64,000 bases of DNA from contig DAHWNZ010000008.1 of the NCBI GenBank assembly GCA_027339635.1, positions 1 through 64,000 on the forward strand, written 5' to 3'. The stretch's first letter is position 1. Every line of letters starts with the position of its first letter. The notes beneath the pieces were generated by a model. It did not search any database and was not told the origin of the DNA. It was given only the letters and a program-made list of their open reading frames with translations. Position numbers and translations under genes: made by a program. This document shows positions 1-7,793 of this stretch, piece by piece. This DNA comes from AG-12 sp027339635. GTDB lineage: Bacteria; Chloroflexota; Dormibacteria; Aeolococcales; Bog-877.

Positions 1-46
1 GGAGTTCTCCAACTCTCGCCTGCGCACGGGTGAAAGCGCATCTCGT

Positions 47-68
47 ATCCGGAGTACAACCTCCGTAT
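47..68. promoter_or_regulatory. Candidate TetR operator dyad
   Basis: An inverted repeat CGGAG-TACAAC-CTCCG (50-65) extends, with one mismatch per arm, to AT...AT at 47-48 and 67-68. It lies 17 bp upstream of the GTG start of a TetR-family gene. TetR repressors commonly bind such dyads in their own promoters, so autoregulation is the simplest reading. No clear -10/-35 pair could be assigned. Confidence 0.4.
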
Positions 69-84
69 GAGTTAAAGTTCTTGG

Positions 85-786
85 GTGGAACAGCTCATTG
101 ACGCCCACATTGGGAAGGCGGACAGCCCACCCAGGCAGCGCCGGATGAGGGTGGATGCCGAGCGCAACCGTCAGGCGATTCTGCAAGCGGCCAGTGAGAT
201 CTTCGCCCAGAGCGGTCTGGAGGCTCCGCTGGAGGAGATCGCCGAGCGGGCGGGGGTGGGCATTGCGACGCTGTACCGACGCTTCCCCAGCCGCAAGGCA
301 CTGGTGTCTGCGGCGCTCGTAGCCAAGGTGACCGAGTACGAGCGGCTGGCCAGGGAGTGCCTCCAATGCGAGCCGTCCGCGGACGGGTTCTCGATCTTCG
401 TCGAGCGCGCCTGCGCGCTGCAGGTCGCGGATCGAGGGCTTGGAGACCTGCTCTCCATGACTCTGCCTCTCGACGCCGAGGTGGAGCAGTTGCGGATGGC
501 TGCCGATAGGCACGTGACCCTTCTGATGGAGCGGGCGAAGGCCGCCGGGAGCCTGCGTCCTGACTTCGTGGCCGAGGACCTTCTGCTCCTCCTCATCGCC
601 AACTCCGCCATCATCCACGTCACGGCGGACCATGCCCCGGGGGCGTGGAAACGCTTCTCAGCGCTGGTCCTCGGGGCCTTTCAGACCCCCGGGCTTCGTC
701 CGCTGCCCAAGGCGCCGAGCCCGGCCCAGATGGCGGCATCCATGCGCAGGGCCGCCCTTGAGCATGGATGCGGAGGCAGGGTGTGA
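85..786 (+). CDS. TetR/AcrR family transcriptional regulator
   Basis: The protein has 233 residues. The N-terminal helix-turn-helix domain (about residues 22-80) has the family pattern: RNRQAILQAASEIFAQSG, then EIAERAGVGIATLYRRFPSR, then KALV. The C-terminal half is a variable ligand-binding domain ending in a poorly conserved tail. The GTG at 85 leaves about 20 residues before the DNA-binding domain; an internal start near residue 21 (MRVDAERNR) is also possible. The downstream gene is a membrane flippase-like protein on the same strand 126 bp away, a possible but unproven target. The effector is unknown. Confidence 0.88.
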   Translation: MEQLIDAHIGKADSPPRQRRMRVDAERNRQAILQAASEIFAQSGLEAPLEEIAERAGVGIATLYRRFPSRKALVSAALVAKVTEYERLARECLQCEPSADGFSIFVERACALQVADRGLGDLLSMTLPLDAEVEQLRMAADRHVTLLMERAKAAGSLRPDFVAEDLLLLLIANSAIIHVTADHAPGAWKRFSALVLGAFQTPGLRPLPKAPSPAQMAASMRRAALEHGCGGRV

Positions 787-899
787 CCAAGCGCCCATTC
801 TCGCCTTGCCGGTGCCGGGGCACTGGGTGCCGCCTCTTCTTCGCCGACCGCCGCCTGCGCGCTCACCGCCGACCATCCTCGTTCGCGACGGTGGCCACC

Positions 900-1944
900 A
901 GGAGGGATCGGGATGCGTGAGTTCTGGGCCCGGTTGAAGCGTCACCATGTCTGGACCTGGGCAGGGGGCGCCGTGGGGCTGGGCGGCATCGCGGCCCTCA
1001 TCGAGGTGATCAACCCGGCCAAGCTCGGGTTCGCACTGCAGCGGTTCAATCTGGTCCTGATTCCCGCGATCGTGGTCGGCTCCATCGGCTACTACGTCCT
1101 CCAGGGCGTCCGCTGGCAGTTCCTGCTGCGCGACGTGGGCGCGCGACTCCCCATGGGAGAGACGGTGCTGCTCAACATGGCGGGGCAGGTGACGACCCTG
1201 CTTCCCCTTGGCGAACTGACGCGGGTGGTGCTCGCCGCCAGGGCCGCAAAGGTACCCTTCAGCGACGCGCTGGCCACGGTGACGGTCCAGGAGCTCATCT
1301 ACGGCCTGCTGCTGGTGGTGGTCGCGGTGCCCGGCATGTTCGAGTTTCACCTGAGCCCGGTGATACCCATCGCGGCCTTGCTGCTGGCGCTGCTGGCGCT
1401 CGTGATACTCACGGTGCCGCCGGTCTTCTGCACCCTGCACTCGGTCATGTCACGGATCCTCGGGCTGCGTCGCCTGCTGGATCCCTTGGACGAGCTCCAG
1501 GCCGGCACCGCCGGCCTCCTGCACCGTTTCGACACGATCGGGTGGTCCGTAATCGCTTTGGTGCAGGTGGCTGCGATGACCACCGTGTTCTACCTGGTGG
1601 TCAGCGCCCTGGCGCCCGGAGCGCTTAGCTGGCCCGAGGCGGCGTCCATCTACGCGGCCAGCAGCATCACCGGCGCCATCAGTCTGATACCAGGTGGGCT
1701 GGGAGCGTCAGAGGCCACCTTCGCGGGCCTTCTCATCGTCGCCGGCATGGCCCCGGCGGACGCGATAGCGGTATCGCTGATGCAGCGGATGGCGGACCAG
1801 GGTGTCGCCACCATAAGTGGGTTGGCCGCCTTCCTGCTGGCACGTCACCGGTACCACATAGGCCGGCTCTTCACCGACGAGCCCGGGATGGGGCTCGGGC
1901 GGTCCCCACAACCCGGGCTCGCGGGAGCCGCTTCGGAGAGCTAG
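900..1944 (+). CDS. Lysylphosphatidylglycerol synthase-type flippase domain membrane protein (UPF0104/AglD2-like)
   Basis: The coding sequence starts with ATG at 913. The feature is extended to 900 to include the ribosome binding site AGGAGG (900-905). The 343-residue product is a multi-spanning membrane protein with about eight hydrophobic segments. It shows family hallmarks: the GYYVLQGVRWQFLL region near residue 58, GQVTTLLPLGELTRV near residue 95, and SLIPGGLGASEATFAGLL near residue 255. Standalone members of this family resemble the flippase half of MprF and may move or anchor lipid-linked substrates; the substrate here cannot be read from the sequence. It lacks the soluble aminoacyl-transfer domain of full MprF. 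Confidence 0.8.
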
Positions 1945-1990
1945 GCGCACGGCCATGCCCCCCCGGGTCGGCAGGCCCACCGGCGTTGAT

Positions 1991-3409
1991 CTAGCGCCGG
2001 TCCAGCTCGAAGGCACTGTGGATGGCCCGCACGGCCTCCACCAGGTCGGTCTCAGCGACGGCCGCGGAGACGCTCAGTTCCGATGCCCCCTGGGAGATGG
2101 CCATGACGTTGATCCGTCGCTCGGCCAGGGCGGTGAAGAGTTTGGCCGCGATCCCGGGCGTGCCCCGCATGGAGTCGCCAACCGTGACCACCACCCCCAC
2201 CGGCTGGCTCATCTCTACCGACCCGAGCACGCCGGCATGAGCCTGCAACCGATCCAACTCCCTGGCGACTCGCTGCTCATGATCACCGGCGACCGCCAGG
2301 CAGATCACGTTGGCGGCCGACGACTGGGTGACCATCAGGGTCGGGACGTGGTGCCAATCCAGCGCCTCCAGGATGGGTATCGCAAGCTGAGAGAAGCCGA
2401 CACCGTCGGCTCCACGGACGGTGAAGAGCCTGGCTCCGCCGGTGTGGGTGACAGCGCGCACGCCCGGCCGCGATGCCACCTCGGGGCCAATCATGGTGCC
2501 CGTCCCATCGAGGCTGAAGCTGTTGCGGATGGCGACCCGCACCTGGTGGCGCCTCGGCATTTCAATGGAGTTGGCGTGCAGCACGCGCGCTCCGAAGAAG
2601 GCCAGCTCGGCAGCTTCGCTGTAGGACAGAGTTGTGATGACCCTCGCCTCAGGAACCAGCCTCGGATCCGCCGTCATGACCCCGTCGACGTCCGTGTAGA
2701 TGCGAACTTCGCGGGCCGGCAGCAGCGCCCCGATCACGGTGGCCGTGGTGTCCGAGCCTCCCCGGCCCAGGGTCGTGCACCTGCCATCCTCGGTCGAACC
2801 CCGAAACCCGCTCACGACAGGGATGGTGCCCTCTTCGAGCAGAGGGGCTATCAGCGTCCCGATCCGCTGCCGGGTCCCGTCCTCAAGGGGGGTTGCTCCC
2901 CCGAACCTGGAGTCGGTCAGGATGACGTCCTTGCCATCCACTGCGACGGACGCCGCTCCCAGCGTCCGCAGTGTCGCAACCATCAGGGCAGCGCAGCACA
3001 CCTCTCCCAGGCTGGAGACCGGATCCAGCTCGGGGCCGTCCATCCACCCCCTGGTGGAGGCTTGCTCCAGCCAGTCGCGTAGCCTGGAGAACTGGTCTCG
3101 GATCGTCTCCGCCACATTCTCTGGCCCCGGCGCCGAACCCAGCTCCCGGCAGGCCTTAAGGTGTTCCGCCTCAAGCCGCGAGACGGCACTGGACCATCTG
3201 GCTCGTTCGCCGCGTGCCGCCGCCCCCGCCGCCTCTAGAAGCGCATCTGTGGTCCGGCCCATGGCCGAGACCACCACCACGCGTGCGCACCTGGGGGGGT
3301 CGTCCAGGATGATCTGAGCCGCGCGCCTGATGAGGGAGGCCGACCCCATGGACGTGCCTCCGAACTTCAGCACGATCGGCCCGGCAACCGGGGTGGCGGG
3401 GTTCGTCAT
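1991..3409 (-). CDS. lysC: Aspartate kinase
   Basis: This 472-residue enzyme phosphorylates aspartate in the first step of Lys/Thr/Met biosynthesis. The start of the kinase domain carries VLKFGGTSMGS. The GRGGSDTTATVIGALL block follows, with YTDVDGVMTADPR after it. The last third carries tandem ACT-like regulatory segments (GVGFSQLAIPILEAL and GVVVTVGDSMRGTPGIAAKL), which suggests end-product feedback. The ATG at 3409 is chosen because it overlaps the thrB stop by 4 bp (ATGA, 3406-3409) and places KFGGTS about 13 residues in. It is the last gene of a thrC-thrB-lysC operon. No lysA, dapA or hom lies nearby. Confidence 0.95.
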   Translation of the reverse strand: MTNPATPVAGPIVLKFGGTSMGSASLIRRAAQIILDDPPRCARVVVVSAMGRTTDALLEAAGAAARGERARWSSAVSRLEAEHLKACRELGSAPGPENVAETIRDQFSRLRDWLEQASTRGWMDGPELDPVSSLGEVCCAALMVATLRTLGAASVAVDGKDVILTDSRFGGATPLEDGTRQRIGTLIAPLLEEGTIPVVSGFRGSTEDGRCTTLGRGGSDTTATVIGALLPAREVRIYTDVDGVMTADPRLVPEARVITTLSYSEAAELAFFGARVLHANSIEMPRRHQVRVAIRNSFSLDGTGTMIGPEVASRPGVRAVTHTGGARLFTVRGADGVGFSQLAIPILEALDWHHVPTLMVTQSSAANVICLAVAGDHEQRVARELDRLQAHAGVLGSVEMSQPVGVVVTVGDSMRGTPGIAAKLFTALAERRINVMAISQGASELSVSAAVAETDLVEAVRAIHSAFELDRR

Positions 3410-4356
3410 TCCCCAGTCGGCCACACGGCGCCCGCGTTGTCCCCTCCCAAGGAGAGGGTGCTGGCCCGCACCCCGCGGCGGTCGAACGCCTCCCGCAGCA
3501 GCTGCGAGGCGATGTCTGGAGATCCTCTGGTAACGGCGAGGACCGCGGAGCCGCTCCCGCTCAGGCAGACCCCCAGCAGCTCCGGGTGGCGGATGCGCAG
3601 GCACTCGGCGACCCCGGGAATCTCTCGGGCCCGCTGCGGCTGATGGAGGCGGTCGTCGAAGAACTCCGGCTGAAATGAGAACTCGCCGGAGAAGGCGGAG
3701 GCTACCAGGAGAGCCACGCGCTGGAGGTTGTGCACGACATCCTCCCGCGGATAGGTGGCGGGGAGTGCCAGCCGGGACTTGGCGGTGGCCATACCCTGGC
3801 TCGGGATCGCGACCACAAATCTCAAATCGTCATCCAAGTGAGCTTTGGCGGTCCGCGGGCCCCCCGCCTCGCCAGCTCCGGAGACCACCACGAATCCACC
3901 CAGGGTGGCCGCCGCGACATTGTCCGGATGCCCGTCGAGTTCAGCTGCCAGGTTGAGCTTGTCGGCGAGCAGGGGCGTCTCCGGTGCCAACCGGGCCCCG
4001 AGCTCAACCCCGGCCACTATCGCCGCTGCGCTGGAGCCGAGGCCGACCCCGATGGGGATGTCGCTTCGGACCTCGAGGGCCATAGCCGGCGGGTCGGCAC
4101 CGAAGCGGTCGGCGGCGGCGAAGAGCGCCCGCAGCAGAAGGTTCTCGGCTCCCACCTTGACCCGCTCCTGCTGCGGACCGATGTATTTCAATTCCAGCCC
4201 CGGCCTGCTCCGCCGGGTCGCCGTGAGCTCGAGGTGCAGGCGAAGCGCGATGGCCGCGGTGTCGAAGGCGCAGCCCAGGTTGGCCGAGGTCGCCGGAACG
4301 CGAAGGCGCAGGGGCCTGCCGTCATCCCCCGTGCTGCCGGCACCCTGCCGGGTCAC
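3406..4356 (-). CDS. thrB: Homoserine kinase
   Basis: This 316-residue GHMP-family kinase phosphorylates homoserine for threonine synthase. The N-terminal PATSANLGCAFDTAAIAL replaces the more usual PATSANLGPGFDTLGLAL. The ATP-binding loop is GVGLGSSAAAIVAGVEL, and the LGVCLSGSGSAVLAV segment near the C-terminus is the third GHMP motif. The start is GTG at 4356, inside a GTGA overlap with the thrC stop (4353-4356). The stop overlaps the lysC start. The two 4-bp couplings imply co-translation of the three enzymes. Confidence 0.93.
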   Translation of the reverse strand: MTRQGAGSTGDDGRPLRLRVPATSANLGCAFDTAAIALRLHLELTATRRSRPGLELKYIGPQQERVKVGAENLLLRALFAAADRFGADPPAMALEVRSDIPIGVGLGSSAAAIVAGVELGARLAPETPLLADKLNLAAELDGHPDNVAAATLGGFVVVSGAGEAGGPRTAKAHLDDDLRFVVAIPSQGMATAKSRLALPATYPREDVVHNLQRVALLVASAFSGEFSFQPEFFDDRLHQPQRAREIPGVAECLRIRHPELLGVCLSGSGSAVLAVTRGSPDIASQLLREAFDRRGVRASTLSLGGDNAGAVWPTGE

Positions 4357-5594
4357 GCGGCCGCCACCCTGCCTTCCAGGAGACGCTCGGCGGCTTCCAG
4401 ACGGGCCGGGATCACAGGACCGAGCGGAAGTGACTCTGACAGCGCGTCGGTGGTCTTGAGGCCGTTGCCGGTGATGCAGGCGACCGTCGTCTGGTGCGCA
4501 CCTATGCGACCTTGCCGCACCAGCTTGGCCAAGCTGGCGATCGTCACCCCCGCCGCTGTCTCTCCGAAGATCCCCTCGGTTTCGGCCAGAAGCCGCATGC
4601 CGGCGATGATCTCCGGGTCGGAGGCGCTTTCGGCTGCTCCCCCACTCTGGCGGATCTCCGTCGTGGCCCGGTACCCATCTGCGGGGTCGCCGATCGCCAG
4701 CGAGCGGCATATGGTGTCCGGTTTCTGGGGCATGATCTGGCGCGCCCCGGTGCGCACGGCGGTGGCGATGGGCGAGCAACCCTCGGCCTGGGCCCCGAAC
4801 AGGCGCACCGGCCGTTCCGCCACTAGGCCCAGCTCCACCAGTTCCCTGAATCCCTTGGCGATCCTGCTGATTTGGGCCCCGCCGGCCATCGGCACCACCA
4901 CGTTGTCGGGGAGCCGCCAGCCCAGCTGCTCGGCGATTTCAAAGGCCACCGTCTTGGAGCCCTCCGCATAGTAGGCGCGCAGGTTTACGTTGACGAATCC
5001 AATGCTCCGGGTCTCGGCGATCTCGGCGCAGAGCCGGTTCACCTGATCATAGTTTCCGTCCACCCTCACCAGATGAGCACCGTAGACGGCCGTCGCCAGC
5101 AGTTTGGCCGGCTCCAGGGAGGCCGGCACCAGAATCCAGGCCTCCAGGCCGAGCCGGGCCGCCTGGGCTGCGACCGAATTTGCGAGATTGCCGGTGGAGG
5201 CACAGCCGACCACCGTCAGGCCAAAGTGCTTCGCCTGGGCCAGGGCTACCGCCACCACCCGGCCCTTGAAGGAGAGCGTGGGAAGGCAGACCGAGTCGTT
5301 CTTCAGGTGCAGATCTGAAAGCCCCAACCGGCGGCCGAGCCCCCTGCTCTCGAGCAGGGGGGTGAAACCGACCGGGAGGTCATGACCGGTCGCGTCAGCG
5401 ACCGGCAGGAGTTCCCGATACCTCCACATGTCAGAGCGCCTCGCCTCGATGACCCGTCGCGTCAGCCGGTGACGGATCTGCTCCAGGTCGTAGGTGATCT
5501 CCAAGGGGGTGAAGCATTCCTCACAGAAGATGAGCGGGCCGTGAGCGTATGGTCGCCCGCAGACTGGACAGCTCAGCTGAAAAAGATCCGCCAT
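4353..5594 (-). CDS. thrC: Threonine synthase with N-terminal zinc ribbon
   Basis: This 413-residue PLP enzyme converts O-phosphohomoserine to threonine. C9-x2-C12 and C24-x2-C27 form an N-terminal zinc-ribbon-like element, as in a subset of bacterial and archaeal ThrC. The PLP lysine is K110 in LSFKGRV; the usual sequence is GSFKDR, so the residue after the lysine is glycine instead of aspartate. GCASTGNLANSVAAQAARLG and VVPMAGGAQISRI are the phosphate-binding loops of the fold-type II family. It is the first gene of the thrC-thrB-lysC operon and diverges from asd. Confidence 0.93.
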   Translation of the reverse strand: MADLFQLSCPVCGRPYAHGPLIFCEECFTPLEITYDLEQIRHRLTRRVIEARRSDMWRYRELLPVADATGHDLPVGFTPLLESRGLGRRLGLSDLHLKNDSVCLPTLSFKGRVVAVALAQAKHFGLTVVGCASTGNLANSVAAQAARLGLEAWILVPASLEPAKLLATAVYGAHLVRVDGNYDQVNRLCAEIAETRSIGFVNVNLRAYYAEGSKTVAFEIAEQLGWRLPDNVVVPMAGGAQISRIAKGFRELVELGLVAERPVRLFGAQAEGCSPIATAVRTGARQIMPQKPDTICRSLAIGDPADGYRATTEIRQSGGAAESASDPEIIAGMRLLAETEGIFGETAAGVTIASLAKLVRQGRIGAHQTTVACITGNGLKTTDALSESLPLGPVIPARLEAAERLLEGRVAAA

Positions 5595-5912
5595 GGGTGT
5601 TGCTCCTCAGAACAGACGGTTGGCTCAGTAAAACGCGGCGTCCAGGCGCGCGACCACGCGGCCTGGTCCTGATCCGGGGGAGCTCAGCGGTCGTGCGCTA
5701 GAGCTTGGTTCGCGCGTCCCCCGCGCCACGCCGGAGCATTCGCCCGACGGTCTGCATGCCAGCCGCGTCCGCTCCAACAGGGTTGGGGCAGTGGACCGCG
5801 GCCGGTCCGAGCAAGGTCATGGCAGTCTCTTCGCTCGGCACCGGCTAACTGTAGCGTTGGTGACCGCTCTCTCGCCACTCGGGCTCACCGTCGCATCTGC
5901 GAGACTCGTCCC
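5595..5912. other. Intergenic region between thrC and asd (divergent promoters expected)
   Basis: This 318-bp gap must hold the promoters for the minus-strand thrC operon and the plus-strand asd gene. No convincing ORF was seen. A stretch resembling the T-box core (GTGGACCGCGG near 5791) lacks the base between GTGG and ACCGCG and shows no clear specifier stem, so it was not called. No clear -10/-35 pair was seen. Confidence 0.5.
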
Positions 5913-6965
5913 GTGGCAAGGCACAGCTATCGAGTGGGCATTCTAGGGGCCACCGGCGCCGTGGGGCAGTACCTGGTGGCTCGCCTGGCCGGCCACCCCT
6001 GGTTTTCTGTCACCGAGGTCGTGGCCTCGGATCGTTCGGCGGGAAAGTCCTACGCCGAGGCGGCGCGCTGGATGATGCCGTCCGCAATACCGGAGTCGGT
6101 CGGGCACCTGCGGGTCAAGGACCTGCAATCCGAGTTGCACTGTGACCTCCTGCTGTCGGCTCTGGACTCCCGCACCGCCGGGGCGGAGGTGGACTACGCA
6201 CGACACGGATTCGCGGTGGTCAGCAACAGCAGCCTGAACCGCCTCGCCGAGGATGTGCCCCTGGTCATTCCCGAGATCAACCGGACCCACCTCCAGGTGA
6301 TTCCCAGGCAGCGCGCGGCGCGGGGCTTCACGAGCGGAGTCATGGTCACCAATCCCAACTGTTCCACCATCGGGCTGGCGCTGGCGCTGAAGCCGCTCCA
6401 GGACGCCTTCGGGCTGGAGGCGGTGAGGGTTGTGACCATGCAGGCAATCACCGGAGCCGGTCTGGACGGGATCCCAGCTACCGCGATCCAGGACAACGTG
6501 ATCCCGCACATAGAGGGGGAGGAGGAGAAGCTGGAGGTGGAGACCAAGAAGATCCTGGGCTCGGTCTCGTCCAGCCACTTCCTCCCGGCTCCGATTGAGA
6601 TCAGCGCGCAGTGCAACCGCGTGCCTGTCCTGGTGGGCCATCTCGAGTCTGTTTTCCTGCGTCTGGCCAGCCCTGCCTCCCTGCTCCAGGTGGAGGAGGT
6701 TCTCGCCGGCTTCACCGGTGAGGTGGCAACCCTGGAACTGCCGTCGGCCCCCCTCCACGCGGTGCACCTGACGCCGTCCGCCGGCCGACCCCAACCACGG
6801 CTGGACTCCGGCGCGGACGGTGGCATGGCCGTGGTGGTCGGCAGCCTGCGTCTCTCCCCTGATGGGGATTGGAAGTTGTCCGTGCTGGTGAACAACATGG
6901 TGCGGGGAGCGGCCGGCGCCGCGATCCTGAATGCGGAGCTCCTGGCGGCCGACTCCTGGATCTAG
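5913..6965 (+). CDS. asd: Aspartate-semialdehyde dehydrogenase (archaeal/fungal-type)
   Basis: This 350-residue enzyme reduces aspartyl phosphate to the semialdehyde with NADPH, the step after LysC. The N-terminal VGILGATGAVGQYLV is the nucleotide-binding loop. C150 in VTNPNCSTIG is the acyl-enzyme cysteine. QAITGAGLDGI and DNVIPHIEGEEEKLEVE are diagnostic of the archaeal/yeast-type branch rather than the E. coli type. The start is GTG at 5913. It is transcribed away from thrC, so the aspartate family genes form a divergent pair of units here. Confidence 0.93.
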   Translation: MARHSYRVGILGATGAVGQYLVARLAGHPWFSVTEVVASDRSAGKSYAEAARWMMPSAIPESVGHLRVKDLQSELHCDLLLSALDSRTAGAEVDYARHGFAVVSNSSLNRLAEDVPLVIPEINRTHLQVIPRQRAARGFTSGVMVTNPNCSTIGLALALKPLQDAFGLEAVRVVTMQAITGAGLDGIPATAIQDNVIPHIEGEEEKLEVETKKILGSVSSSHFLPAPIEISAQCNRVPVLVGHLESVFLRLASPASLLQVEEVLAGFTGEVATLELPSAPLHAVHLTPSAGRPQPRLDSGADGGMAVVVGSLRLSPDGDWKLSVLVNNMVRGAAGAAILNAELLAADSWI

Positions 6966-6986
6966 GGCTATGCGGGGCACCACACC

Positions 6987-7763
6987 TCAGCCGATTTCAG
7001 CCACCAGGGGGGCATGGTCACTGGGTCTGGCGCCGGCTCGCTCCTCGCGGTCCACAAAAACCCTCCTGAGCCGGGAGAGGACGTCGCCGCTGCCCAGCAG
7101 AAGGTCGATGCGCATTCCCAGCCCGCGGCGAAAGAAGCCCTGACGGTAGTCCCAGTAGGTGAAGCCGGGAGGCTCCTCGCAATTGGCGGCGAGGTCGAAC
7201 AGGCCCTCGGAAAGTACCAACTGCAGGGCGTCGCGCTCGTCCTTGGACACGTGGGTCGCGCCCACGAAGGCCTGCGGGTCGAAGACGTCGGCATCGGTCG
7301 GTGCCACGTTGAAGTCCCCGCCGACCAAGAGGTCCCCCGTGGCGATGTCGGCCCGCACCAGGGCTGCCAGATCGGCAAGCCAGGCGAGCTTGTACGTGAA
7401 GAACGGGTGCCCGATCTCCCTTCCATTGGGAACGTAGACGCTGGCCACCCGCAGGCCACCGCAGTCGGCGGCCACGTATCTCGGCTCGACCTGGCCGGTC
7501 GGGGCCGCCGTGAAGGTGCCATCCGGCAGCGGGCTCAGGCCGACCCTGGAGGCGATTGCCACACCGTTCCAGCGGCCGTCCCCCCGGTGTGCCACGAGGT
7601 AGCCGAGAGCGTTGAATGCGGCCTCCGGAAACGCCGGGTCGGCCAACTTGGTCTCCTGCAGGAGGAGGATGTCCGGCTCCTTCCTCGTGACCCAGTCCAG
7701 CACTCGGGGGAGGCGCGCGGTCAGGGAGTTGACGTTCCAGGTGGCGATCAGCATGACCGCCAC
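6987..7763 (-). CDS. xth: Exodeoxyribonuclease III (AP endonuclease, EEP superfamily)
   Basis: This 258-residue base-excision repair enzyme would cleave 5' to abasic sites and trim 3' ends. Motifs in order are IATWNVNSL, the metal-binding glutamate in LLLQETKL, WNGVAIAS, VPNGREIGHPF, GDFNVAPTDADVFDP, and the C-terminal SDHAPLVAEI. MRIDLLL carries the substrate-contact region. GTG at 7763 is the longest start; the ATG three codons in (7754) matches the usual family start more closely. It ends 21 bp from the asd stop, in convergent orientation. Confidence 0.93.
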   Translation of the reverse strand: MAVMLIATWNVNSLTARLPRVLDWVTRKEPDILLLQETKLADPAFPEAAFNALGYLVAHRGDGRWNGVAIASRVGLSPLPDGTFTAAPTGQVEPRYVAADCGGLRVASVYVPNGREIGHPFFTYKLAWLADLAALVRADIATGDLLVGGDFNVAPTDADVFDPQAFVGATHVSKDERDALQLVLSEGLFDLAANCEEPPGFTYWDYRQGFFRRGLGMRIDLLLGSGDVLSRLRRVFVDREERAGARPSDHAPLVAEIG

Positions 7764-7793
7764 ACTGCCGGGCCAACGGCTCGCCCTCTCACC

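Noticed and set aside
3410..3604. N-terminal extension of lysC upstream of 3409.
   Set aside because: It lies inside thrB on the same strand and is arginine/proline-rich with no similarity to aspartate kinase; the 4-bp overlap start is far better supported.
5785..5801. A T-box-like core (GTGGACCGCGG) upstream of asd.
   Set aside because: The base between GTGG and ACCGCG in the T-box core is missing, and no specifier stem was recognised; the match is likely chance in GC-rich DNA.
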